DNA of 60,497 nt from Nitrososphaerota archaeon (lineage in GTDB: Archaea > Thermoproteota > Nitrososphaeria > Nitrososphaerales > JACQRY01): assembly GCA_016184315.1 (NCBI GenBank), contig JACPCU010000015.1, positions 1 through 60,497 of the forward strand. The letters are read 5' to 3'. Under the pieces are notes generated by a model that was not told the DNA's origin, searched no databases, and saw nothing but the letters and a program-made list of their open reading frames with translations. Position 1 is the stretch's first letter. Each line of letters begins with the position of its first letter. Below are positions 35,009 through 43,065 of this stretch, in pieces. The position numbers and the translations under genes are program-made.

Positions 35009-35758
35009 TCATATGCGAGTGGTCCGTAGATACGCTGCAGCCGCTAAAGTTGCGAGGAACACCGATGTTAAGGCTAAAGCTAAGATGTCTTGAAGAGGAA
35101 CTGAACCTTCTTGGACTAGGTGACGGAAGGCTTGGACAGCCCACGTCTTGGGATTGACCAGTGTCAAAGGCACTAAAGCAGCTGGAATAAACTCCAGAGG
35201 GTAGAATGCTGTGCTCAGGAATGTCAGATAGAGCTGTATGGTACTCCTCAGAGTTATGAAGACTTCCGTGCGCTTAGAAACTATCGCAGCCATGACTGAT
35301 AGCGCAGCACCGGCCAAGGCGAATAAGGCAATGACCAGGAATGGCCCAACTATTCCACTAGGAGTAGTCGGCGAGTAGATTACCAGCAAGACTATGGTGC
35401 CTGGGGCAGTAGCTACGATGCTCTTGATTACTCCAGCTGCCATTCTAGCGGCAACATACAGGTATCTTGGAACTGGTAGCGTCAGATGGTAGGGAGACAG
35501 ATCCCTCAAAGCTTTCTCAAGAAATATTTCTCTGCCCGATTGGAAGGCCACGGTTCCAGCTGTGACTAGGGTTGCTCCTGGAGCGATGAAGAGGAAGTAG
35601 TTGAAGCCTGTGATCATCTGTGAGAATGTTACCCCTGACACGAATAGATCTATGGCGAAGTTCATGAACATCAGGACAAGAGAGATCTTGTCGTGGAAGA
35701 GTATCCTTAGGTCCCTTTCAAAGATGAAGAAGATTTTCGAGCTGTACGACAGGTTCAA
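35009..35758 (-). CDS. ABC-2 type exporter permease (second subunit)
   Basis: The 249-residue protein has six hydrophobic segments and the ABC-2 layout, with a cytoplasmic start (ERDLRILFHDK) and the segment YPLEFIPAALVPLTLVNP. NPKTW and the final helix are typical. It overlaps the preceding permease gene by 4 bases and is the last of the operon ATPase-permease-permease. The exporter probably works as a heterodimer. Substrate unknown; drug, lipid or polysaccharide export are the known roles. Confidence 0.85.
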   Translation of the reverse strand: MNLSYSSKIFFIFERDLRILFHDKISLVLMFMNFAIDLFVSGVTFSQMITGFNYFLFIAPGATLVTAGTVAFQSGREIFLEKALRDLSPYHLTLPVPRYLYVAARMAAGVIKSIVATAPGTIVLLVIYSPTTPSGIVGPFLVIALFALAGAALSVMAAIVSKRTEVFITLRSTIQLYLTFLSTAFYPLEFIPAALVPLTLVNPKTWAVQAFRHLVQEGSVPLQDILALALTSVFLATLAAAAYLRTTRI

Positions 35759-36543
35759 TCGAAGTAACCTCCCTCGATCTTCCGCAGATACATAGCTGCG
35801 CCCAAGGCTAACATGGACACTACAAAAGCTACTAATCCCAACATGACAGTGAGATCTACTGTTCCATGACCCAAGATGGATCTAACAACATCAGATGTCA
35901 TGCTTACAGGAGAAAAAGGAGCCACCACGGATGCAGCCAAAGGCATGAAGGTCTGAGGGTAGAGAGCTGTGCTAAACCTGATGAAGAACAGCTCCAGCAA
36001 CGCCAAAGTTACGTCGAATCGATCCTCGTCCCTTATCGATAACGCGACTGTGATAGATAGACCCGTTATCCCCGTAGCTAAGAGAAAGATCAGGAGGTAA
36101 GACCCAGCTAAATCTAAGAGATTTGAGAAGCCTTCAATAAAAGCAACTATGGCGTATAGTGGCGTCACATAGATGATGCTCCTCAAAGCTCCTCCAACAG
36201 CCCTCGTCAAAACGTATCCTCGCCTTGAAAGGGGCAAGCTCAGAAGATAATCCAGCATACCTGTTTCAGCCTCCTCGTAGACATCGTAGCCAGTTAGGAA
36301 GGCTATGGACGCCACTGTAACCAGCACAGTGCCTATGGCGTAATACGTAAAGAAGTCGAAGCCCGGCACATTCACTAGTCTGCTCATCAATACTGCGAAG
36401 ACAAAGATTTGGACTAGAAACGCTAGTCCTCTTGAGAAGATAATCCAAGGAGTCTTCACCAGAACCCTGAGATCCCTAGCTATCAGTGCTATCAGAAGGC
36501 CTCGAACAGTCTTATTCTGCTGGAAACGTTCATCTGCAGTCAT
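35755..36543 (-). CDS. ABC-2 type exporter permease (first subunit)
   Basis: The 262-residue protein has about six membrane helices, with the start IALIARDLRVLVKTPW and the segment FSTALYPQTFMPLAASVVAPFSPV, aligned with the YPLEFIPAALVPLTLVNP part of its partner. The two permeases look like distant paralogues. It lies 20 bases after the ATPase gene. Confidence 0.85.
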   Translation of the reverse strand: MTADERFQQNKTVRGLLIALIARDLRVLVKTPWIIFSRGLAFLVQIFVFAVLMSRLVNVPGFDFFTYYAIGTVLVTVASIAFLTGYDVYEEAETGMLDYLLSLPLSRRGYVLTRAVGGALRSIIYVTPLYAIVAFIEGFSNLLDLAGSYLLIFLLATGITGLSITVALSIRDEDRFDVTLALLELFFIRFSTALYPQTFMPLAASVVAPFSPVSMTSDVVRSILGHGTVDLTVMLGLVAFVVSMLALGAAMYLRKIEGGYFD

Positions 36544-36562
36544 AACGAAATCGACACTGTCT

Positions 36563-37495
36563 TTAGGATGTCAGCTTTGATCCGGTGTACTGGAGGAATA
36601 CGTCTTCAAGAGATGCTTCCTTAAGATAGACGCTTTCCACTGTTACGCCTTGTTCACTTAGCTTTTCCAATACAGAAGGCAGAGTCTTTCTACCCTGAGT
36701 TACGAAGAGTTTCAAGACTCCGTCCGAAGCCACTATGTGTTCAATCTGTGGCAGAATCTTGATAGCTTCCAGATCTATTTTGGCAGAATCTGACGGCTTA
36801 ACCTCGATTACCTCTCCGCCTGTGACGCTTTGCTTCAACTGGCTAGGGGTTCCTAAGGCAACTAGGCTACCGAGATTCATAATTGTAACTCTGTCGGAGA
36901 GTTTCTCCGCTTCGTCCATCATGTTGGTAGCTAAGATGACTGTTCGTCCCTCTTCCTTCATCTCCTCTATCATTTCCCAGACTAGCATCCTAGTCTGAAG
37001 ATCTAGGTATGCAGTAGGCTCATCGAAGACAGCGATCGAAGGTCTCTGAATGAAAACTTTGGAGTCTTCAACTCTCTTCTTCATGCCTCCACTCAGAGCC
37101 CAAGTTCTTCTCTTCCTTATCTCCCAAAGCCCCAGGCGTCTCATAATCTCCTCTAGTCTGCTTGCCCTTACCTGCTTTGCCACTCCAGTGATCTTAGCAT
37201 GCCACTCCAAAACCTCGTACACGGAGAGCAGTCTGTCGAATCTAGGATCCTGGAAGGCTATGCCGATCATGCCTCGGACCAAAGTAGGCTTCCGCCTAAC
37301 GTCATAGCCGTTCACAATTACGGTTCCTTCGGATGGATGATAGACCGTGGCCATGGTAAGTATCAGAGTGGTCTTACCTGCGCCGTTGGGGCCTAGGAGA
37401 CCCATGATTTCGCTGTCTTCGATAGCTAGGTTGAAGTCTCTGACTGCCGCAACATTCTTGAAGTTCTTGGACAGGTTTTGAAAGATGACGGTCAT
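36563..37495 (-). CDS. ABC-2 exporter ATPase (DrrA/NatA-like)
   Basis: The 310-residue ATPase has Walker A GPNGAGKTT, a Q-loop at IAFQDPRFDR, the signature ALSGGMKKRVEDSKVF and Walker B IAVFDEPTAYLD. The signature helix has VEDSKV where most ATPases read a basic RL.IA pattern, a mild deviation. The last 80 residues are the regulatory domain of NatA/DrrA-type subunits. It is the first gene of the three-gene operon and powers the two permeases. Confidence 0.9.
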   Translation of the reverse strand: MTVIFQNLSKNFKNVAAVRDFNLAIEDSEIMGLLGPNGAGKTTLILTMATVYHPSEGTVIVNGYDVRRKPTLVRGMIGIAFQDPRFDRLLSVYEVLEWHAKITGVAKQVRASRLEEIMRRLGLWEIRKRRTWALSGGMKKRVEDSKVFIQRPSIAVFDEPTAYLDLQTRMLVWEMIEEMKEEGRTVILATNMMDEAEKLSDRVTIMNLGSLVALGTPSQLKQSVTGGEVIEVKPSDSAKIDLEAIKILPQIEHIVASDGVLKLFVTQGRKTLPSVLEKLSEQGVTVESVYLKEASLEDVFLQYTGSKLTS

Positions 37496-37558
37496 GTCAG
37501 GTTTGCTTTGTCCTTAACAAGGCTCTGAACCGCACGGAGACCTTTACATATGGGTGTC

Positions 37559-37759
37559 CTATGTTCCTTTGCCTCTTAACCAGTCTGCAAGAGTCACTTC
37601 AGGCTTTCTTTCAACAATCCGCTCATAGCGGCATTTGGGGCATTTGATGTGGTCGCGTATCACGTTTCGAATGGGGTTTTGTTGGGATCGGACATTCGCT
37701 TCACTACCACATCTGGGACATGTTATATGCGAAGTTGCTTGAGCCATATGACGCACCAT
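37559..37759 (-). CDS. Small zinc-ribbon protein
   Basis: The 66-residue protein has one four-Cys zinc ribbon, TCPRCGS then 24 residues later KCPKCRYER, and a short tail (TLADWLRG). Such small archaeal zinc ribbons bind nucleic acids or serve as partners in transcription; no specific function can be given. It is separate from the ABC operon by 63 bases. Confidence 0.7.
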   Translation of the reverse strand: MVRHMAQATSHITCPRCGSEANVRSQQNPIRNVIRDHIKCPKCRYERIVERKPEVTLADWLRGKGT

Positions 37760-37824
37760 TCTTATGATTCTTGCCGCGCTAATTTAAGAGCTATGATGGA
37801 TCGTTACTAGTAGTCTTCCTACGG

Positions 37825-39318
37825 TTACTGAAGGTCTATCTTGATCTTAGCTTCTGGATCTTCTTCTTCGAGTTTGAAAGACAGTACCCCTCTGAATCCT
37901 GAGAGGTCAACGGTTTGCCGGCCTTGCTTTAAGTTGCAGGTTTCACTATATGCTCCGCTTATGGGCAGTGATAAGTCGTATTCATAGGTTACGAGTCTGT
38001 TTTCACGAGTCGTGTCAATTACAAGCCTAGGCTGCCGGTATCCATATAGAGGAATTCCACCCCAATTCTTATTCTCCACAGATCTACCGCGCAGAATGAA
38101 GCTTGCCGGCGGGGGCTTGGACAACAAAAGATTATCCAGACCGAGCATGGTTATGTCTCTGAAACCAACATCTATCAATGGCGCATCATCAGCTCCCAAG
38201 TTGGCAACCGTGGAGGTCGCCAGTAGCAAAGTCCTACCCACCTTTTCAAAAGAAGTGACCCTTGCACCCAATACGGCAACTATTCGTGCTACAGGCGGCG
38301 TGATGTACAGGAGGACTGATGGCCCGTTTATGGAGTTGTTGCTATCCGCCATCTCCTTCTCAAAGGCATTCTTGGGATGAAGGGCGCCATGAGTGTAAGC
38401 GTTGAAAGCCACCAATACTCCTCCAGCCATCGGCCGAGCCATAGTTCTAGTCGGTGAATAGCCGCTTGCTCCAAAATCAAATAGTCTGACAAACTTGATG
38501 GGCTCGAGGTTTCCTAGTGGATCGCCGATCAAAGCACCTCCCTTTATGAAGAAGAATAGGCGGGAATAGGCTGATGTGGCGCATCCAGGTGAAGGTCCTC
38601 TGACTGACCCGCCGTCTACTGATTTCTCTGAATACTGTATCTCGGTTACGCTGCGTTTCCCTGTCATCAGATCAATTGTTTGTATTGCTTCGACACCTTT
38701 GTTCAAATCTCTTTTGACGTCAAAGCAAACGTAGTCCAAATGCAGGCTTCCTTTGAGCCCTGGCTGGTCACTTATCTGCTCTGTGTTTCCGTTGGATTTG
38801 TTTACGGAGTATATTCCTAGGTTGCTATGGCCGTCGGATCTGCCGACTATGAGTCTGTCTCCGATAGGGTCGTAGATTATTTCGGATACTTCGCCGGCCC
38901 ACTCGGTTTCGTGATGAACGCTGTCACTCCAGAGAAGTTCAACTTTGTCTTCTCTTGCGTCATAGACGTGGATGTGGCTGTACTTGTTGTGGAAAAGGAT
39001 TCTGCCGCCTCTTTCCGTTCTTTCTCCGTAGATAGCCGGTGCGTGGATCCATCCTCCGAAGTATATGTTGTCATCTACGGCGTCTACGGCGTTATATGTG
39101 TCTCCACCTGAACGTGACCCGGGTTCACTGCCCACTTGGTCAAAGCTGTAGACATTTACGCCTTCTTTTTTGGCGAAATGGGCTTTGGCTTCAAAGGAAA
39201 GTGTGTAGTAGAGTACTTTGGCGTGGTATTTTAGGCCGAAGATGCCTCCTGAACCCCATTCGGGTCCGAATCTCGGCGGGTATTCGAATTGGCTTAGGCT
39301 GTCTGCTATCCAAGACAT
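37825..39318 (-). CDS. DUF2139-family protein (beta-propeller-like)
   Basis: The 497-residue protein matches what I know of DUF2139, an archaeal family of unknown function. It is beta-rich with repeated blade-like phrases (NAVDAVDDNIYFGGWIHAP, VSEIIYDPIGDRLIVGR, LDYVCFDVKRD, MAGGVLVAFN), which suggests a propeller. There is no signal peptide, so it is likely cytoplasmic. It is divergent from nothing and stands between the zinc ribbon and UbiX. No enzymatic residues can be named. Confidence 0.7.
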   Translation of the reverse strand: MSWIADSLSQFEYPPRFGPEWGSGGIFGLKYHAKVLYYTLSFEAKAHFAKKEGVNVYSFDQVGSEPGSRSGGDTYNAVDAVDDNIYFGGWIHAPAIYGERTERGGRILFHNKYSHIHVYDAREDKVELLWSDSVHHETEWAGEVSEIIYDPIGDRLIVGRSDGHSNLGIYSVNKSNGNTEQISDQPGLKGSLHLDYVCFDVKRDLNKGVEAIQTIDLMTGKRSVTEIQYSEKSVDGGSVRGPSPGCATSAYSRLFFFIKGGALIGDPLGNLEPIKFVRLFDFGASGYSPTRTMARPMAGGVLVAFNAYTHGALHPKNAFEKEMADSNNSINGPSVLLYITPPVARIVAVLGARVTSFEKVGRTLLLATSTVANLGADDAPLIDVGFRDITMLGLDNLLLSKPPPASFILRGRSVENKNWGGIPLYGYRQPRLVIDTTRENRLVTYEYDLSLPISGAYSETCNLKQGRQTVDLSGFRGVLSFKLEEEDPEAKIKIDLQ

Positions 39319-39554
39319 GGATGGTTGATCTGTTTTGGTGATTTGGGGTAAAATAGTTACCTATGAGTAATGCCTGCTTGTGCATGTGTTGACTAGGGGG
39401 TTTAAGAAGGGCTGGCGGGTTGCGTGTTCTCTGTTTCTTTGTAGGTTTGTATGGGGGTTGTTTGGGGTGTTGTTTTGGTTTGCATGGGTTTTGGGTTGTG
39501 GGTGCATTTCTTTTCCAAGAGGGAGGCAGGCATGAGGGTTGTTGGGAAGCAGTT
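39319..39554. other. Intergenic stretch with a G/T-only block
   Basis: From about 39421 to 39510 the + strand is almost only G and T (runs such as GGGGGTTGTTTGGGG), that is A/C on the minus strand. Open frames here are composition artefacts. It mirrors the A/C blocks at 187-330 and 30778-30900. Confidence 0.55.
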
Positions 39555-40121
39555 TCAGTCTGGTTGTTTTTCGCCCCATCGTTTGAAGAGGTTGTGTTTG
39601 ATTTTGAAGGCGTCTAACGCTTTTCCTACTATGTGGTTGATGAGGTCGTCCATGGTTTTGGGTCTGTGGTAGAAGCCTGGCATGGCTGGCAGTATTAGTG
39701 CTCCTGCTCGCGAGGCTTTGAGCAGGTTTTCTAGGTGAATGGTGTTGAGGGGGGTTTCTCTGGGGACGATGACTAGGGTTCGACGTTCTTTGAGTGTTAC
39801 GTCGGCTGCTCTGAGGAGAAGGTTGTCTGAGTAGCCGCTTACGATTCCTGCTAGGGTCTTCATGCTGCAGGGTATGACTGCCATGCCGTCGGTCTGGAAG
39901 GAGCCGCTGGAGACGGCTGCGCCCATGTCTCTGGGCGGGTATTTGACTGAGGCTAGTGCTTCGACTTGTTCGACGGTCATGCTTGTTTCATACTTTAGGT
40001 TCAGTTCTAGGCCTGGGCTTAGGACTAGGTGGCTTTCGATGCCTAGGTCGTGGAGGGCTTGGAGGAATCTGACTCCGTAGATGACTCCGCTTGCTCCTGA
40101 TATGCCTACGACTATCTTCAA
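39555..40121 (-). CDS. ubiX: UbiX-type flavin prenyltransferase
   Basis: The 188-residue protein fits UbiX, which attaches a dimethylallyl group to FMN to make the cofactor used by UbiD. Motifs: VVGISGASGVIYG for the phosphate loop, SSGSFQTDGMAVIPCSMKT with the conserved Ser/Cys site, RAADVTLKERRTLVIVPRETPL, and AMPGFYHRP near the end. Length is typical. It complements the UbiD gene at 30946, although the two are not in one operon. Confidence 0.93.
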   Translation of the reverse strand: MKIVVGISGASGVIYGVRFLQALHDLGIESHLVLSPGLELNLKYETSMTVEQVEALASVKYPPRDMGAAVSSGSFQTDGMAVIPCSMKTLAGIVSGYSDNLLLRAADVTLKERRTLVIVPRETPLNTIHLENLLKASRAGALILPAMPGFYHRPKTMDDLINHIVGKALDAFKIKHNLFKRWGEKQPD

Positions 40122-40199
40122 ACCGGTTTCAGCCTGCCTTGCTGTCTGCTATCAGATTTAAGCGCTCCGTCACGCAGGTAGAGTTTCCTCTGATCATTT

Positions 40200-41879
40200 T
40201 TACATCGGTATGACTCTTCGATACATTCTGCGCAAGTAGTTCGCTATGAGTATCAGGACTATTAGTATGGCGGCGGAGATGATGAGTAGGCCTACGGTGT
40301 CGGTGATTAGGAGTGTGCCTGTTGACTCGAGCTTGTTGTTGACGCTTTTCAGGGCCGTGTTGGCTTCGCCTAGCTGAGTTGTTGTTCCGTCTAGGCCTGT
40401 TATTATGGAGCCCAGTCTTCTGTTAGCGTCGGAGATGCCTGATGATAGGGAGCCGAGCTGCTCTCTCATGTTGTCCAGCTTGAGGTTTGACGCTCCGATC
40501 TGGGTTCCTATGTCTTGCAGTCTGCTGTTTGTCACTGTTGCGGCTGAGGAGACTTTATTGAGGTTTGACGAGATGTCGTCGAGCTTGAGGTTTGACGCTC
40601 TTAGTCCTGTGTTGACATCATCGAGCCTTGACACTGAGTTGTCTATGCCCTGGGAGACTTTGCCTAGGGTTGAGGAGACTTCTCCGATCTTCTTGCTCAG
40701 ATCGCTCAGCATGGAGTTGGCCGTAGGATCTACTACGGGTGCTCTGGTGATGCCTCTGACGGGGACTCTGAAGCCTTGGGCCGCTTGGGCCTCGGGATCC
40801 AGTTTCGCTGTGACAAGGGTGGTGTTGACTGCTACCACGCCAGTACGCTGGTTTACTGATATACTAAGTCTGAAGGCTTTGGCTTGGCCATGAATATCTA
40901 CGAAGGTTGAGGTTGTAGAGGGGTCAAGGTAGGCTCTTGAGTCGGTTGGAGGGGTAAATTTGTAGTCATAGGTCCAGATGCCTTTAGGCTGGATGGTTAC
41001 GGGCATCCCTTTTGTGACTGTGACATTGCCCTGCCATTGCCCTTCGTAGAAGCCATACCATGGGAACCTTATCGTCAGGGAGTCTATTAGAACTGGGTAG
41101 GTGCCGTTCAAGTTCTGAATTGAGAGGCGTAGAGTGTTCTCGACGCCTGGTGAGGTGGGGGAGGTTACGAGGGCTGTGGATGAAACAGAGCCTGAATACG
41201 TAACTGGGGTTAGACCGACAGGTGCAGTGGTTAAAGTGGTTGCAGACATGCGTATCAATCCGCCTATGTCATGGTAACCCTCAGCCCTCACGGTCACAAA
41301 ATAGTAGGCCGGTGTCTTGACTTCTATTGATGCCAAGCCATTATCAGTTGTGACGATTTTGTTAATTAGGCGTATAGAGCTGGCATTGTAGAGTTCTACA
41401 ACGACGCCTCTGATAGGCTGTGAAGTTTGCCTATCTAGAAAAACTAGGTTAAGTGTGGGTGGTGGGTGAGGCCTAAGAATAATGGAGAATTTTCCTGTTC
41501 CCAACTCAGGGTCAAAATGCTCTACTTTGACATAATAGGTGCCTGCATCTCTGAAGCTGTAGGCTATTCTTGATGAAAGAGGTTCTTGTCCTCCGTCGTC
41601 GTCGGTGGCGAGGATTCTTGACGTGTTGTCATAAAGAGTGATAATCGAGTCCATGGTTAAGCTGAAGTTGTAGGTTTCGACGATCCATCGGCTGTTGGCT
41701 GTGGCGTTGAATTTGAACCAGTTTACGTCTCCGGGGGTTTTAATTTCTCCTGATGCGGGGGCTTGTGGTTTTATGGCTATGGCGTTTTTCATGGTGTTAG
41801 CATCTGCTGCGTGCGCATAGGGGGTGAGAACTATGGCTGCGATTAGGAACAGGCCGATCGTCGCACTTGATTTCCTCAA
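40200..41879 (-). CDS. Surface protein with PPC domain, Ig-like domain and coiled-coil stalk
   Basis: The 559-residue protein has a signal peptide (1-24, ending AHA), a PPC-type beta domain (residues 30-135; PGDVNWFKFNATA, then AGTYYVKVEHFDPE), and a carboxypeptidase-regulatory-like domain near 140-205 (RQTSQPIRGVVVELYN). A beta region follows. A coiled coil from about 390 to 520 contains the repeats ASNLKLDD and ASNLKLDN 35 residues apart, then come a membrane helix (about 530-550) and a basic tail. It is probably held in the membrane by its C-terminus with the PPC domain outward. It is divergent from the coiled-coil gene at 42087. Confidence 0.75.
   Translation of the reverse strand: MRKSSATIGLFLIAAIVLTPYAHAADANTMKNAIAIKPQAPASGEIKTPGDVNWFKFNATANSRWIVETYNFSLTMDSIITLYDNTSRILATDDDGGQEPLSSRIAYSFRDAGTYYVKVEHFDPELGTGKFSIILRPHPPPTLNLVFLDRQTSQPIRGVVVELYNASSIRLINKIVTTDNGLASIEVKTPAYYFVTVRAEGYHDIGGLIRMSATTLTTAPVGLTPVTYSGSVSSTALVTSPTSPGVENTLRLSIQNLNGTYPVLIDSLTIRFPWYGFYEGQWQGNVTVTKGMPVTIQPKGIWTYDYKFTPPTDSRAYLDPSTTSTFVDIHGQAKAFRLSISVNQRTGVVAVNTTLVTAKLDPEAQAAQGFRVPVRGITRAPVVDPTANSMLSDLSKKIGEVSSTLGKVSQGIDNSVSRLDDVNTGLRASNLKLDDISSNLNKVSSAATVTNSRLQDIGTQIGASNLKLDNMREQLGSLSSGISDANRRLGSIITGLDGTTTQLGEANTALKSVNNKLESTGTLLITDTVGLLIISAAILIVLILIANYLRRMYRRVIPM
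40477..40600. repeat. 19-bp direct repeat, 105-bp period, inside the coiled coil
   Basis: AGCTTGAGGTTTGACGCTC occurs at 40477-40495 and 40582-40600. The 105-bp spacing is 35 codons, five heptads, so the coiled coil probably grew by internal duplication. Confidence 0.75.
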
Positions 41880-42030
41880 GTTAATCCTAGGTTGATGGCC
41901 CGTAGTATGCTTTAGATATAGATTGCTAAATTGACTTGGCTGGATTGCGTGATATCAATAGCGGTTGTTGAAGACTGTGTGCAAAAGTGGTTGTGAATGA
42001 AAGTCTTTCCCTGTGCCGGTCTCCACAAAT

Positions 42031-42040
42031 CCTATAAGGG
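42031..42040 (+). promoter_or_regulatory. Candidate TATA box for the coiled-coil protein gene
   Basis: CCTATAAGGG predicts RNA from about 42062, 20-25 bases before the ATG at 42087. Confidence 0.4.
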
Positions 42041-42086
42041 TAGTGCCATTTGACTATAGAGAAGGTCTTGCGGAGTAGCTGATGGC

Positions 42087-42986
42087 ATGAATTCTAGAAT
42101 ATCTGCTATCTTGATGATTCTTTTGTTAGGAGTGGGGTTCCTAGTGGGTTACTCAGCGTTCACCACTGTTGGAGATTTGGGCAGGATTCAGGGGTCTCTT
42201 GGCACATTGGAGACATCGGTGCAGACAACTCAGGGCGACGTGACTAAGCTTCGCGCTGATTTGAGAGAGGAGCAGAGAAGGCTTGATGATTCAGTAGCTA
42301 GACTAGAGGCTTCATCCAAGGATTTGAAGGATAAGGTTGACAGGCTACTTTCTCGCAGCGAGCAGCTGGAGTCCAAGGTGGAGGTGCTGTCTAGGAGCGT
42401 GGGTAATCTTAGTCTTACCCAAGAGAGGGTAAGAGCTTTGGAGACGAGCCTCAGAGAGAGGGAGGCTTCTAACGCAAAGATTCAGACAATATTGGCGAAT
42501 GTCAACCGCACCCTTGCAGCGACAACACAAGAATTGACAGCAAGAAGATCCCAGCTAGAGGCTACTGCCAAAGACCTTGAGGGCTTCAAGGAACAGGTCA
42601 AGAGCCTAGGCGCGAAGATGACTTCACTCGAGACTAGTCTGAATCTTCTAGCTAATGATAGGTTAATAGTGGTTGAACTGCGGAAGGATACTCCTGCTAC
42701 GAGAACAGATGCAAGAGCATACTGGGAGAATCTTAGGGCATTAGCAGCCAAGGCCGATCCCTCGCTAGCCCTGCTGGCAGACTCGGTTATAGCTAGGATT
42801 GACCCGTATTTCGACTGGTTCGAGGGTCAGCCTCCTCCGTCGGCAAGTACTCAACAGTTCTTGGATTGGCTTTTCAGCTACGGCAATTCAGGGGCAGCTG
42901 ACTACGATAGAGCTGCAAACAGATTCCAGAAGGACACCTTGCTGGTAGTCATTACCCATATTGGCTTGGCTGTCGATAGGCTCTAG
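42087..42986 (+). CDS. Membrane-anchored coiled-coil protein
   Basis: A hydrophobic helix (residues 5-25) is followed by about 170 residues of heptad coiled coil (for example LREEQRRLDDSVARLEASSKD) and a C-terminal globular helical part (about 210-299) with WENLRALAAKADPS. Its topology suggests a stalk outside the membrane. No family is recognised. It precedes the sialidase-fold gene on the same strand, with about 80 bases between if that gene starts at 43066. Confidence 0.65.
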   Translation: MNSRISAILMILLLGVGFLVGYSAFTTVGDLGRIQGSLGTLETSVQTTQGDVTKLRADLREEQRRLDDSVARLEASSKDLKDKVDRLLSRSEQLESKVEVLSRSVGNLSLTQERVRALETSLREREASNAKIQTILANVNRTLAATTQELTARRSQLEATAKDLEGFKEQVKSLGAKMTSLETSLNLLANDRLIVVELRKDTPATRTDARAYWENLRALAAKADPSLALLADSVIARIDPYFDWFEGQPPPSASTQQFLDWLFSYGNSGAADYDRAANRFQKDTLLVVITHIGLAVDRL

Positions 42987-43065
42987 AGCAGTCAAAACTG
43001 CTTACTTAGTTGTAGGCAAACCATATATCCGACGCCTAAGCCGTAACCTGTCCAGCGCAAATATC

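Noticed and set aside
39361-39672. Open frames on both strands in the G/T block
   Set aside because: They are composition artefacts, and those beyond 39555 overlap the well-supported ubiX gene.
42961-43065. Longer N-terminus for the Asp-box protein
   Set aside because: It would overlap the upstream gene and place a basic, non-signal stretch before a good signal peptide that starts at ATG 43066.
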